Shown: positions 34,430-46,290, counted from the stretch's first letter. The stretch: 64,000 nt of DNA from Diphasiastrum complanatum (GCA_029204225.1 CM055096.1:30254557-30318556), one strand, 5' to 3'. Translations and numbers: made by a program. Notes: generated by a model not told the origin, from the letters alone.

Positions 34430-35120
34430 TGCATAATGGTAATATATGTCATGTTCGTATGCTAGTCTGGCCAATAAGTCAGATCCTTCTTGTTTAGGAC
34501 CTCTGGAGGCTCCGTCATAACATAAGGAGTAGGGTTTATCTACCTCTTTTCTTGTCATCTCCTGGATGGTCAATAATCATCTCAGCATCTGCTATGAACT
34601 GTACATTCGCTCCTCTCTTCTTCTTTTTCTCAAGGTATGTCATACTCAGAACAAACTTATATTTACAGTCCATCAATTTACTAGACATCTATCTGATGTC
34701 GTGGGTAGGTGACAACGGTTGTTACCAGTGCAAACCACCCATGAATGTGGTGATCTTGTGTTGTAATCTTCTCAGCACGCTTCGCTTCGCAAGCTCAAAG
34801 TAAGCATGTATTGTTTTTTTCTTATTGGGACTACTTCTGAAATGTCGTCCAATATTCTCTCATCTATGATATTCATATCAAAGAAGACGATGTCTTGATC
34901 GTAGTGTGATCTACATAGGCTACCATATTCACAGTCCACAAGGCTCTCTTTACTAAGTCAAGCCCCCACATAAAAGATAAATAGGATAAGTCATCTTGAC
35001 TTCCCCATTCCCACAACTATCGAGAGTCTATCTGGACATCTTTCGTCCATGTGTCCCAAGTGAAGCTTTTTACTTTGGCACATATAATTTCAGCCACCGG
35101 TATAGATAGTCCTAGTCCCC
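34430..35120 (-). pseudogene. Decayed coding-like region upstream of the unrecognised ORF
   Basis: Minus-strand translation gives protein-like runs separated by isolated stops and shifts: KVKSFTWDTWTKDVQIDS, DDLSYLSFMWGLDLVKRALW, DIVFFDMNIIDERILDDISE, KRSVLRRLQHKITTFMGG, MDCKYKFVLSMTYLEKKKK, GANVQFIADAEMIIDHPG and TEPPEVLNKKDLTYWPD. The spacing fits one ancient reading frame that would join the ORF at 33291-33998. No known domain is evident. It is flanked on the right by a Copia leader and LTR. Confidence 0.35.
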
Positions 35121-35459
35121 ACTCTTCAATATTTGTGCTGCACAGTTAAGGGTGGTGGTCCACTCTGATAGGTTTATCCATAATCTTGGTGACAACATCT
35201 TTTCTTCTTCTTGTTTATTGTCGTGCTATACCAACCTAGATTTACTAGATTTGTGTAGTATTTATGTTGTTCCCCAAGGAGATAGCACTTGTGCAGAATT
35301 CCAGAATTCCATACTACCACTTTTCAGACCTGAAAATTCAGTTCCAATCCGATTTGGTCCAAATAGACTTCAAAGGAAGGTGAGTAAAACTGCTTTTTGG
35401 CTTGATTTAGCTCTCAAATTCTCGTACAATCAGAGATGTTAGCATGCAAAGCTCAATTT

Positions 35460-35472
35460 GGCTCTGATACCA
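35460..35472 (-). other. Primer binding site (initiator tRNA-Met type)
   Basis: Minus-strand TGGTATCAGAGCC directly next to an LTR start at 35473. About 200 bp of leader-like sequence lies to the left before the unrecognised coding region. Confidence 0.85.
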
Positions 35473-36196
35473 TGACAAAATTTCCAGAATTCACACGTGT
35501 GGGGAAGATCCACAAGTATGATAGATCTAATTAAGCTTTATGATTAGCACAATAACCTGATTATAGATTGAATAGCAAGATCTAGTACATAAGTTATGGC
35601 TTAACCACAATCTAGCATGCTAAGCATCAGAGAATGATAGCAATGAATCACAAATGAGCAAAAGTACAAGAAATTAGTGTATTAGCATTAACGTCAACAT
35701 GAGTTAGAGAGAGAAAGATATAGAGATATCAAGCAAGGATTGTGTGGATCCAAAATGGCAAGAGATAGCTACAAAGCTTTGGTTCTTCATAAAAAATTAT
35801 GAGAAGGGCTACACATATTTATGGAGTTTGAGGTAGCTCAAGGTAGAACCACATCCATCCACCTTCCAATGACATTTAAAGTGAACACTAGAGTCTAAGT
35901 GACATTTGTCACATATCATGCATGAATCTCTACCTACTTTTTCCAAGTGTCCTAGTTCTAACTAGAAATGTACAAATCATCATGCATGTGTCCATTTCAC
36001 TTTGTGCATGCCTTGCATATCACTATGGATCACTTACAACTAATGCATGTGAATTGCCACAAGTTTCTACTAGCATATTTTTGCTAATTCTAAGTCTACA
36101 ATCTATATGCAAGTTGTAATCATAAAACTAGATATGTCAAATCCATATATCTTGAGTTCTATCTAGGCCAATTTTGGCATTTGCATTTATGGAACA
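35473..36196 (-). repeat. Copia 5' LTR (family A-like)
   Basis: 724 bp with ends TGACAAAATTTCC and ATGGAACA. On the minus strand it starts TGTTCCATAAATGCAAATGCC, like the other family A LTRs (TGTTGATAGGAATAAATTTGGC at 5282). CACACGTGTG lies at 35492-35501. The body is not followed by gag or pol of this family. Confidence 0.7.
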
Positions 36197-36239
36197 ACTT
36201 ACTTGCATAGTACAATGTTTGTAGCAAGCCTAAAGTCAA

Positions 36240-36480
36240 GATCGATTATTTTTTCCATTTCAACACAAATGGCATTGTTGGACGCTACAAGACCAAACTT
36301 GTCGCCAAGGGCTACACATAGAGATATGACATCACCTACTTCGATACATACTCACCAATAGTCAAGATGGCAAGCATCCGACTACTCCTTGCATATGCAA
36401 TGCAACACAATCTGGAAATTCATCAGATTGATGTTAAAACAACCTTTCTCCATGGAGATCTAGAGGAATAAATCATCCGA
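36240..36480 (+). pseudogene. Copia reverse transcriptase scrap
   Basis: Plus strand: GRYKTKLVAKGYT, a stop, then YFDTYSPIVKMASIRLLLAY and LEIHQIDVKTTFLHGDLEE. This is the start of the reverse transcriptase only, from an element different in detail from the neighbours. Confidence 0.8.
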
Positions 36481-36484
36481 CATA

Positions 36485-36895
36485 TTGAACTCTCAAGTTC
36501 CTCAGTCGACTATTCCTATCCAAGGTCCAAGCTCATCTACTTCCGACAATCAACTTATCAACAATGAATCCGAAGATGATGATGTTGCAATTCAGCAACT
36601 ACAACATGATGGAAATGATCAACTTCCTTTATTACCCAGAAGATCAATAGGAGCTAGCAGACCACCTATAAGGTATATCGACGAGTCTGCAGCTTATCTT
36701 ATTTAAGAGCCGATGACTGTCGAAGAGGCACTCAGTCAGCCCGATTATGATCTCTAGAAATAAGCTACTGATAAAGAGTATTCATCTCTTATCAAGAACC
36801 ATACATGGACGATTGTCGAATTACCTGCTAGCAGAAACATAGTCGATTGCAAATGGGTTTTCAAAATCATATACAAGACAGACAGAAGCATTGAC
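36485..36895 (+). pseudogene. Copia family B linker and reverse transcriptase start
   Basis: Plus strand: a serine-rich linker (VPQSTIPIQGPSSSTSDN), LPLLPRRSIGASRPPIRYID, two stops, then YSSLIKNHTWTIVELPASRN and VDCKWVFKIIYKTD. The same linker is encoded on the minus strand at about 18790-19210. Coding ends at 36895, where sequence on the opposite strand begins. The continuation is at 39090. Confidence 0.82.
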
Positions 36896-36899
36896 TGAA

Positions 36900-38540
36900 A
36901 AAAACCTCAATTTTTTGCCAGTTTGATTTTCTGCACGCTCTTTGAATTGTTGAAACTTGTTGAAAGCCTCCGATTTCTGCTTAACAAAGTCAACAACTGT
37001 TCTTCTGAAAAATTCGTGAATAAAAGTAATGAAATACTTTGCATCTAGCAATGACAGAGTTTGCATAGGTCCACATATATCTGAATGAACCACATCTAAC
37101 AGACCTTTTGCTGCATGCATATGGCCCATGGCTGTCGGCTACATCGATGCATCTATGGTCGAAATCCTAGTCTGCTTTCCAAGGATGCAGCTATGACATA
37201 TAGGGAGGTTGACTTCGTCGGTTGAATAGTCGAGCTCAAGTGCTAGGGATTGTCTGGACATGTTCGTTACAAATGCATAATTCAAGTGTCCTAAGAGATG
37301 ATGCCATAATAATGCTTTATTGACAAGAACAAAGGTCTTCAAGACTTGATTAGTATCAGAATAACAATGTGCCAATCTATATAAGTATCTCTGTCTCTTA
37401 CTAGTGTAAGGAGCTTATTGCTCCTATCGATAATTCTGCATTGATCTGACTCAAACTCCACCTTATGATCTAAATCCATAATTATACTTACTAATAACAA
37501 ATTTCTAGAGAGTTTAGAAACATACATGACTTTTGATAGTAGTTTGAATTGATCATGCCGGAACTTTAATCCTACAGTACCTTCACCTTCAATAGTGTGA
37601 GTGTTATCATCACCAAGATGAACATTCTTCTTTCTAGTATAAGGCATATAGGAGTGAAAGATCTCACGATGATTTGTCATATCCAGAAACAAAAAATCAT
37701 CAAACAATGCCTTTTGGTCTTTGACCATGAATGGACCTTCGTCCATGTCGACTTCGAGAGATGCTACAATTGTATTTGCTTGTCGATCAGGTTGCTTGGG
37801 GTGCATTTTTCGTATTGACAATTCTGCAATCCTGGATCTCATGGTTATTGCGCTTGCAATACCTCCAAAACATCTTCTTCTTCGATTGTGGATTTGATGA
37901 TTGTCCTTGACCTTGAGTCAGCTTCTGATTCGATGCAGACTACTTGGAGCCTTTATGCTTCTATCGTTTTGAGCCTTTGTTGACATATAGAGCATGAGAT
38001 GACCCGACTTCTTCGATTATATTCTTGCAGCAATATAGTGATAACTCTGGTAAGAGCTAAATTTGAGTGTGTCGATATGATCATCACCTAGTTCTCATAT
38101 GTAGAGGGCAAGCTTGAAAGCAATGTCATAATTTCATCTTGATCGTGATCCAACAGCGGCCATCTGTTGCAAGAAATTTTTGAACTGGTTAATGTGACTC
38201 TAACGAGACTCACTATTCGACATCTTGAGTGTGAAGAATTTCCTTCGTAGATGTAACTTGGTAGTTACGTCTCTCACATATAGTGAGCTCAAGATGTCCC
38301 AAACTTCTTTTGAATTATTGGCTTCAGCTATTTGGCCAATCTGAGTATCTGATATATTGAGGATAATAAGTGCGAAAGCTTTACCATCCTTCGATTTTCA
38401 CTTTGAGTCGATTGTGTCATCTTCGGGCTTTACTTCGATACCTATAACAACATCCCACAACTCGTGGGCGATTAACGAGGTCTTCATCTTAAATTTCCAT
38501 AAATATCCAACAAATAGCATAATCCAAATAAAACATGAGA
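36900..38540 (-). pseudogene. Copia family B gag, protease and integrase part
   Basis: Minus strand, from right to left: gag N-terminus (FKMKTSLIAHELWDVV, IAEANNSKEVWDILSSLYV), KLHLRRKFFTLKMSNSE, HINQFKNFLQQMAAV, the region after the zinc knuckle (RIAELSIRKMHPKQPD), a protease site damaged at the catalytic motif (FLFLDMTNHREIF, with the DSGAT part missing), the integrase zinc finger (LWHHLLGHLNYAFV, ICHSCILGKQTRIS) and the core start (LLDVVHSDICGPMQTLS, KYFITFIHEFFRRTVVDFV, where FIDE has become FIHE). It stops at the inverted junction with the plus-strand piece at 36895. Confidence 0.82.
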
Positions 38541-38570
38541 GATGGAGCAAGAAAGAATAGCAGGGACATG

Positions 38571-39085
38571 TTGGATTTATCTCCTAAATCCCATGTTAAT
38601 CTAGTTCCATTCATTGTTGTATATTTACTTGCATTGTCGCGCAACTCAACTTGTCATGTGCCAAATCCCAAACTAATAGCAATAACAATGAAAGTAAAGC
38701 TAATAGCAAGAAGAGAACAAGACAATCATGATAGCATATCTATAGAAGACTAGAAACAATGAGATCTCAATGGAATCACATTAGCAATGAAAGAAAGAGT
38801 ACAATCAATGGAAATTGAGCATGGATTCATGTGGATAGGGCACATGAGACATAACAATGGAGATCCCTATGGCTTGCATTCACAAGAAAACATGAAGCTC
38901 TCACTTGCAAATGAGCCAAAAGATTCACAAATTGATGTCTCTTGCCTAGTTATAGACAATGCTTTCACTTAACTAAACATAACTATCTTGAAAGATAGTT
39001 AGCCCTTGTTAAGTATTATTTAGTCTACATTGGGCCCTTGTTGGCTTATTATCCTTATTAATTACTTTGGAGGGCCTAAAGAGGG
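38571..39085 (+). repeat. Copia family B LTR fragment, plus orientation
   Basis: TGTTGGATTTATCTCCTAAATCCC and the following 120 bp line up with the minus-strand start of the LTR ending at 18362, with small deletions. It lies head to head with the minus-strand gag. The right part is not clearly aligned. Confidence 0.55.
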
Positions 39086-39089
39086 AACC

Positions 39090-40490
39090 GCCTTGATCTT
39101 AAGGCTACTAGCTGTGTTGTCGCCAGCTCTCATGTACACAACGTCGATTATACTGAGACTTTCAGTCCAGTAGTTAGGCATTATTCTTTTCAACTTTTGC
39201 TATCATTTGCCACTGCAGCAGATTTGGAAATACATCAAATTGATGTACATACAACATATCTTAACGAAGTTATTGAAGAGGACATTTACATGGTGCAACC
39301 TAAAGGTTACAATATCAAACGTAAACACAATCATGTGTGTAAACTCCATAAGGTACTTTATGGCTTGAATTTGTATGCTTGAGCGTGGTTTCAAAGAATC
39401 AATACTTTTCTTATTGATCACGGCTACACACCAAGCTCTTCATATTCCAATGTTTACTTCAAGACAATGCAGCAGTCTTTTATCATTATCGCTTTGTACG
39501 TGGATGACACATTGCTTTTCAGCAACAATATCGATCTGATAAAAGAAGCTAAGACAATGTTATCTTCTGAATTTGACATGACTGATTTGGGTGAAGCTCG
39601 TTTATGCCAAAGAGACAGAAATCGAAAGTTGATTTGCATTACTCAGCAGAGGTACATCTACAATATGTTGGTCAAATATAATCTGGTTAATTGCAAGTTA
39701 GCTCTCTCAACAATGGAACTAGGTCTCAAATTGTCGAAGGACCAGTGTCCACAAACAATTCAAGAGAAGGAGCAGATGCGTGAGTATCCTTATCATTCGA
39801 TAATAGGATCTCTTATGTATGCCATGATCTGTACTAGACCAGACATAGTCTTTGCAGTTAGCTCCCTAAGTCAGTTTATGACGAATCTTGGTATAACACA
39901 TTGGAAAGCTCTTGTTAGAATTCTGAGATATCTTCAAGCTACTATGGACTTTTGCATTTGTTACAGAGCAGTCGACAACGACAAAATCAATTAACTCAAT
40001 GTTTACACATATGCAAATTGGGCAGGAGATGTAGATACTCGTAAATCCACTTCTAGATTTACATTCTTCCTCAACAATGGTCCTATTTCATGGAACAGTT
40101 GCAAGCAATCATTGATAGCTCTATCTTCCACTGAATCAGAGTATATCGCAGTCTCTCAAGCTACAAAGGAAGCAATTTGGTTGAAGAACTTACTCTGAGA
40201 TATCAGTTTGAATCAATATGCTCCGACGATTTTATTCTGTGATAATCAAAGCGCCATTGCCTTATCGGCCAATCCTAGGTTTCATTCCAGGAGTAAGCAC
40301 ATTGAAATCAAGTATCACTATGTCAAAAGCAAATTTCTCAACAAAGAGGGTAACTTGCAGAGTACTGTACGCAAGATATGACAGCGGACATTTTCATCAA
40401 AGCATTAAGCTTGGATACACACGTAAAGTTCCGTGCATAACTAAGTTTGAAGGTCAAGGCATTCATGGATTCATATTAAGGGGGAGTGCT
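39090..40490 (+). pseudogene. Copia family B reverse transcriptase and RNase H
   Basis: Plus strand: NVDYTETFSPVVRHYSF, LEIHQIDVHTTYLNEVIEED, VLYGLN with the motif following damaged by a stop, then IIALYVDDTLLFSNN (YVDD intact), DMTDLGEARLCQRDRNRK, GSLMYAMICTRPDIVFAVSS, and RNase H with YANWAGDVDTRKSTSR (Asp of TDA changed to Asn-type context), SSTESEYIAVSQATKEAIWL and SKHIEIKYHYVKSK. A purine tract AAGGGGGAG lies at about 40477 and TGCTGGATTATTCTCC, an LTR start, follows. It continues the 36485-36895 piece. Confidence 0.85.
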
Positions 40491-40509
40491 GGATTATTCT
40501 CCTACTAAT

Positions 40510-40704
40510 TGAGTAACGAGTTTTTGCGAGAACCAAACACATTGAGATTCAGTATCACTTTATACGTGAGAGGCTGCTGACTCATGAAATTAATGTTGTT
40601 CATTGTAGTACGGACGAACAACTAGCTGACATTTTCACTAAGCCACTCATTAGAGAAAAGTTTGACAAATTTAGATCAAAGCTTTTTGTACCTAAAGTTC
40701 GTTA
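40510..40704 (+). pseudogene. RNase H end of another Copia element
   Basis: Plus strand: RTKHIEIQYHFIRERL, VHCSTDEQLADIFTKPL, then FRSKLFVPKVR and a stop at about 40704. The sequence type differs from family B (ADIFTKPL instead of SDIFTKAL). Confidence 0.85.
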
Positions 40705-40739
40705 ACTTTGATGCTATGTATATGGATGTGTAAAAAGTA

Positions 40740-42077
40740 GATTCTACTTTTAGGGAGAGAGTTAGAATTAAAGTAGAACTATTGTATTACTGTAATGTGG
40801 GTCCTATCAGTGGATAAGGATCAGTTGGACTCGCCACGAGGCGAGTCGATGGGACACACGTCCCGTCAATGACAACCTGGGCCATGCATGGGTTGCTGTT
40901 GTAAAGTTACCTTTACAAGCTTTACTTCAGGCACCATCGGCGCCAGCAACGCCCCTACTGCTCTTGGCGCCACTGTGACTATAATCCAGTCGGCGCCAAG
41001 TTCCTATGGCTGAAAATCTTTGATCGGTTCTAGCGAAGTCCAGAGAGCTCAGATCGATGCAATCACCTCACATGATCTAGGCATGATTAAAGGAAGCATG
41101 GGGATCAATAAATTCTAGAGAGAGAAAATGACTTGCTAGAGACAGAAAAATCTTAGAGAGAGAAAATGTGCTTTACTAGCTTGGGTAGAGTACTTGGTAT
41201 GAGGGGAGGTGGCGAATCCCACCAATACTATAGGGGAGTGCGGGTTGCGACTCAGGGCGAGCTCCAACCAAGTCTCAACCTCCCTTGCTGGAATGTTGTC
41301 CTGGCGCCCGCCTTGGCATACTCGGAGACTAGGGTCGGTCACTCACTTGAAATGTAACCTTCTCAGATTTATCAATAAAGTGGGATTTTTCCCAAACTGA
41401 CTCTGATTACCTTTTGGGTTTCAGTGTTTGGTAAAAGCGCCAGTTGTAAGGCCGCTTCAAACTTTTTGATCTGGCACATAGCTGAGGGTCGTATCCCGGG
41501 AGCCAACGGTATGCCATCGGGACCATTCGGTCTGTGGTGCCAGCGGTATGCTGTCGGGACCATTTGGTCCAAGAACTGGTTGTCTCCATATTTGTCGCGA
41601 CTTGTGGTCCTGAGTGTTCCTTGCATGAACATGAATGGGTTAAGCTCTTGGGGAACGGGCTCTAACATGTCGGCTGAGTTGGATGGCTTGCTTGGGTGGA
41701 AGTTACCTGTTTATAGCTATCCAGTCTCGCGTGGCGCTAGGCAGCGCTCGTGACAAAGCTTTCAGTTGGTTAAGTCCGATGTAAGTCAGACCGCTTGCTT
41801 GGAATGGATGTTACTCGTTTGCAACGAAGCTTCGAGTTGGTTAAGTTTGATGATGTCGGGCAGCTGGCTTGGAGGGAAGTCACCCACATCGGGACCCCTG
41901 ATTTGGCATGGCGCCAGATTGGATCTCAATGTTGGTCTCAGAACTTCAAGTTGGTTAAGTCTGATCGTTGTTGGCGAGTTGGCTGCTTGTATGTCAAGTG
42001 GGTCTGGACGGCAAGAGCTAAAGGTTGGGAAGCTAAGTCGTGGTTCCCAACTCCCTTTGGGATGTCTGCGCTATATG
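40740..42077 (+). repeat. LTR-like region with short repeats, GC-rich
   Basis: After the RNase H scrap and a purine tract (AGGGAGAGAG, about 40753) comes GC-richer sequence without supported coding. It includes AGAGAGAGAAAATG twice (about 41114 and 41153), a 36-bp repeat with CGGTATGC..TCGGGACCATT (41507-41567), and three AGTTGGTTAAGT.TGAT blocks (about 41762, 41833, 41948). A primer site at 42078 suggests that its right end is an LTR end, but the LTR limits cannot be set. Confidence 0.4.
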
Positions 42078-42090
42078 TGGTATCAGAGCC
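42078..42090 (+). other. Primer binding site (initiator tRNA-Met type)
   Basis: TGGTATCAGAGCC on the plus strand. The adjoining internal region is very short, as a purine tract and a TGTTACTG-type LTR start appear at about 42430. Confidence 0.65.
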
Positions 42091-42159
42091 GACTGGCCGG
42101 TCAGCTATGTGGATCTCACAGGGATGGCCATTGTTTGGGGTTCATCAAGACAACTATTG

Positions 42160-42370
42160 TGCAAGGTGCTGCCCACAGTGTAAGCGCGGGTGCGTCCACG
42201 ATCGGGGTGGTCAGCAGAACGGGGGCTTGATGAGTCAAGGTGCTGTCCTTGAGGTGTAAGCACGGTCAGTTTCCACGGTTTGGGCCTGGCGCCGTCTGCA
42301 CGTAGGACAGATGAGGCAATGTGCTGCCATTAGGTTGGTGTAAGCACGGTCTGTGCCTTGTGGGGTGCGA
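42160..42370. repeat. Three-unit tandem repeat, about 77 bp
   Basis: Units begin CAAGGTGCTGCCC (42161), CAAGGTGCTGTCC (42238) and GCAATGTGCTGCC (42315). Each continues with GTGTAAGC.CGG and a GTCCACG/TTCCACG-like stretch. Confidence 0.7.
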
Positions 42371-42654
42371 GGTGACATATTCGCGATAGCCACCGTTCGT
42401 TTAGCTACAAGGGCTATCGACCAAATTTGGTGGGGGTGTTACTGAGGCAATGATCAACTCACTCATAATGTGCAATTGTTTTCTTCTCTTGATTTCTCGT
42501 CATTCGTGTCGTTTGTTTTGATAGAATGATTTTGTGTCTGTGGTCGGTAGTTGTTTGCTTAGGTTCCTGCATTAATTCCGCAAGCTAGCTCAAACAGGTG
42601 GCAAAAGCCAGGTGCATACAAGATTAAGATACGTGCTTGCCGAAACCAAAACAA

Positions 42655-43095
42655 TCGCGAAAATTTACATAGTGAGTGGGGAATGTATGCCTATAGAGTG
42701 ATGCCATTTGGATTGAGCAATGGTCCTAGCTCATTCCAATAGGTAATGAATTATGCTCTCATTATAGAAGCTCCTTGAAATTTTATATTGATGACCTATA
42801 TGTTTACTCCCTACACGGACCAAGCATTTAACCTGTTTGAAAAAAAGTGTTCATACAATGTCGATTATTTGGCATATTTTTAAATTCGACCAAATGCTAA
42901 TTCTTGGTCACACACGATCTAAGCTAGGCCGTATCATTTCAAAACATGGTATTGCTATCGATGTAGACAAGATTCGCATAATATTTGCATGCCTGAACTC
43001 AGGTCCACCAAAAATAGCTTTTATGGAGGGCGTCATCAAGCAAAAATTTGGGAGATCGGTACCTAAGCCTCCTACTAGCAAATTGGGTGCGTGAG
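42655..43095 (+). pseudogene. Ty3/Gypsy reverse transcriptase relic
   Basis: Plus strand in two or more frames: WGMYAYRVMPFGLSNGPSSF, then YIDDLYVYS (the YIDD active site, frame-shifted at about 42789), and SKHGIAIDVDKIRIIFA from the region following the palm. Stops are numerous. No LTR or other domain of this element is found beside it. Confidence 0.85.
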
Positions 43096-43099
43096 GGCT

Positions 43100-45060
43100 C
43101 AAATTAGAGGCAATACTACCTATCTTTCAGACTGTATACATGTTCAGAGATGTAAGATCTACTTTTAAGAGTTATTCAAGCTCAAAAATCATCATCAATA
43201 TACTACATTTCCAATTTTTGAGGTTCTTAAAGGTGATTGATTCCTACAAAGCTTGGTAATAGCCTCCGGATAGCTTCAATATACATGTAAGAACATGCAT
43301 GCAAAGTTTCATACATGGATCTTAAGAAAATATTCCAAAACAGTGAAATAACCATAAAAAAATCATGTTTTTTTTTTATACATTTTTCAGGCTCTTTTGG
43401 CATGATACGGTGGATCAAATTGGCATGCAAGTGCAATCAAGCCCAATTTACTATAATCTATCTACATGCAAGCACACAAAGTTTTGATTTTGTTAGATGA
43501 TAGCTCTTACTACCAATTTCTAATCGAAAATGCTAAAAAACAAGCAATTTTTGACTAGAACATAGTCTAGAACCATAACTGGCATGCAATCATTAAATCA
43601 TCATTTAATGACTCCCTAATTGAAGGTTCACTTGCTGGAAATTCAGATCTATAACAAGTTATGAAAGTTTGAAAACATGTCATAAACTGGCTAAATTCAC
43701 CAATCACCCATATTGGTATGGAGAAAGCCAAAATTTGATGGATCTTAGTAACATGCAAGTTGAAATACTGACAAAACACCCAGTTAGAAGCTTGTTCACT
43801 ACCAGGAAGAGAGAATGAATTGATCTCCACCAACGTGTTGACAAAAAAATTCATAGCTCCAATCCCTTCGATCTTCGTAAGCCATGCTCTGATACCTCTA
43901 TAATGAGAAGTACCTCCAAGGTTCTGCTTACAAGACACATACAAAGGAATGACCAACCATGCAGATGCTACTGATCAATCTCCAATAGCATCTCCCCGTG
44001 CTAGGGAATAGGATGTAGGTGTAGAGAGAGTAACCTGGCAATGAAAACCGTACTATGGAATGGTAGTAGGGCAAGTTCCCACTAGGATATATTGACTTAG
44101 CCTCTCATGTGCATGTGCCCATGCAAGCCAAGAATATTTCCAAAAGCGCTTTTCATTGCTATTGATTCTCTACATGCCTATAGTCATCCTAACCCGTGCA
44201 ATAGCTCCACACGTCACAATATGTGTGAATGAGTCCTCACAAGGTTATTGGTTACATTTATGGCGTAGTTCATAACAACCAAGCATAACCAATAATCTCG
44301 AGTACTGGAGTACCGTCATGTATCCAAGTCTAGGACTATGCCGAATCCTATATACAAGACATTGATCATAAGATTTGCTTTCTATACGTTAATAGTCGAA
44401 TAATTGTATTGTATATGTAATGATGGACTCATACAACAATGCATTATATCTTACGATGTAGTAGAGATCCGACCCAACGATACAATTATACTCACAAACC
44501 TACAAGGACAACTGTTCGAACATCTCCTCATAAAATTTTCTCTATCTAGATGCACAAAATCCGGATGCCAAAGACTTGAGACTCTTAACTTTTGAGAGTG
44601 TTGGTCTGCCCACCCTTGCATGTTTGTGAACATGATGCTTCCATTTTAGTTTATTGTTAATGATTTTCTTTCAACACCCTCCTTGCACAGTCCGAATGAC
44701 TAGCACTTTCAACACATTTTTCAGACTGCTTAAAAAGCAAAATGAGCGACCCATTGTTTTGAGCATTGATTATATTTTTTAAATGCAAATTATGCTTCAT
44801 AATAGTCATTTGAAAAAAGCTTAACATCGAAAACATTGAATATGTTTTTCGAATGCAAATTCTATTACATAATGGTCATGTGAAAAAGTAGCAACTATGC
44901 ATTATGCAGTGGAATGAGCCAGACACATGACATTCTTTTGCTTGGATAGAATCATACTCGACATAATGTCATCTCCCTGACTCATTCCACAATATATAAG
45001 ATATCAAGAGATCAAATAATGTCATGCTCTATGATCTAGAGCTCACTCTAAAACCATGGT
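43100..45060. other. No gene seen; possible LTR-element scraps
   Basis: The minus strand at about 43700-43895 reads RAWLTKIEGIGAMNFFVNTL after a GTATCAGAGC-like site (plus strand GCTCTGATACC at 43884), which suggests a decayed leader and gag start. A two-unit repeat with a 71-bp period occurs at 44766 and 44837 (AATGCAAATT, ATAATAGTCATTTGAAAAA). Nothing else is supported. Confidence 0.35.
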
Positions 45061-45913
45061 GACCTGCTCTAAGGGCATAAATGCCGAGGCCCCACACTTT
45101 ATCCTTTACATTAAACCCGCTTTAAGGGCGCGAGAGTTTTTTCAAACCCCCTAGCCTCCCTTTCTCTTTCATGACAGAGCTGGCGCGCTTTTCCTCTCGC
45201 TTCGTTTCCTCATCTTATCTCCTCTCTCAGCTTCGCTACCCCCTCGCCTTCTCATTGTGACTACCTCTGCCCCCTCGCCACATAGCTATTGATCGCATCT
45301 CGCTACCCGAGTTCCGTTTCAAAGCTCGCAATTCCATCCAGATTCAGGATCTTTTTTGTGGCGGATGCATGGAAACGGCTATGTTCGCCTGCTCTTTAAT
45401 TCCAATTTCCAGCTCCTCAATGCATTCAATCCATCTCCACCAAATAATTGCATTGCATATACATCCTGCAGAAAAGTCCTTGGCAGAATTGCAAGGCCTT
45501 TCCCTTTTGAATTCCTTTACTTCAATATTCGCCTGCAATGAGGCGGATTAGATACCGTTATAGCCGCCCTGCAGTTGGTATAAAACAACAACTTATAATT
45601 TTTCAAACTTTAAGTTCTTAGATGGGTTAGGATTCACCTAGAGAAGCCAATCGTTCGTAGATTTCTTTAGCAGCTGTAATCAGAACTAGGTTGATCTGAT
45701 TTCAAGATCCAGCACATCAGCCTCACTTGGCATTTGCCTTCAAAGACAGGCTTATACATGAACCATTAAATAATGACAAATGCATATAGAGGCCTTGCTT
45801 CAGGGCAGATATTACAGTTTTAAGAAAATTGTTATCAGGAATGTGAAAGGTTCCAAGGATCTAGCGGATTCTATGTTCACGCATAGATTGAAAAATCATC
45901 GTCGCCCTAACAA
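45061..45913 (+). promoter_or_regulatory. Probable promoter and 5' UTR region of the E2F gene
   Basis: Base composition rises in G+C and becomes CT-rich at 45120-45300 (CTTTCTCTTTCATGACAG, CTCCTCTCTCAGC), as in many plant promoters and 5' UTRs. The E2F start codon follows at 45914. Whether the leader is spliced cannot be told. No certain TATA box or E2F self-binding site was found. Confidence 0.4.
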
Positions 45914-46174
45914 ATGATTGATATCATGTCAAAACATGAAAGGAACGAAAAGGCTTCTGGCAAAAGTTCGGTTCAAGAGAGGAGCAGCTCGGCAGCGGAG
46001 CCAGCAGTGCAGCAGTCATCTTTGCTGCAGCAGCAGAAGAATGTTTTTTTTACATCATCTCGACCATCCTTTGCCAATGCTGAAGATTATCACCACTTTT
46101 ACGAGCCAGCTGCCATTGGGACAAAACGTGCCAGTAATCAAAGTCAATCTGAGATGCTGGTCACTCGGTTCGCA
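45914..46174 (+). CDS. E2F transcription factor, coding exon 1
   Basis: First coding exon of 87 codons, from the ATG at 45914 (an in-frame TAA lies just upstream at 45908) to the donor GCA|GTAAGT. After a serine- and glutamine-rich N-terminus (ERSSSAAEPAVQQSS) it contains SSRPSFANAEDYHHF, matching the conserved N-terminal motif of plant E2Fa/b/c proteins (K/RPPF..xDDYHxF). E2F proteins bind TTTSSCGS-type sites together with a DP partner and control S-phase genes under retinoblastoma-related control. The remaining exons are about 17 kb downstream. The alternative start at 45926 cannot be excluded. The identity rests on this motif and on the downstream DNA-binding exons. Confidence 0.78.
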
Positions 46175-46290
46175 GTAAGTAATTGATGTCGTTTTCTCAT
46201 AGAACTGGATGCATGCTTTGAACCTTTTTTGGAACCCTGCGCTCTTTAAGTTTGTTTGATATATCCTCATAGTCTTTTTCTTTTGCACAG

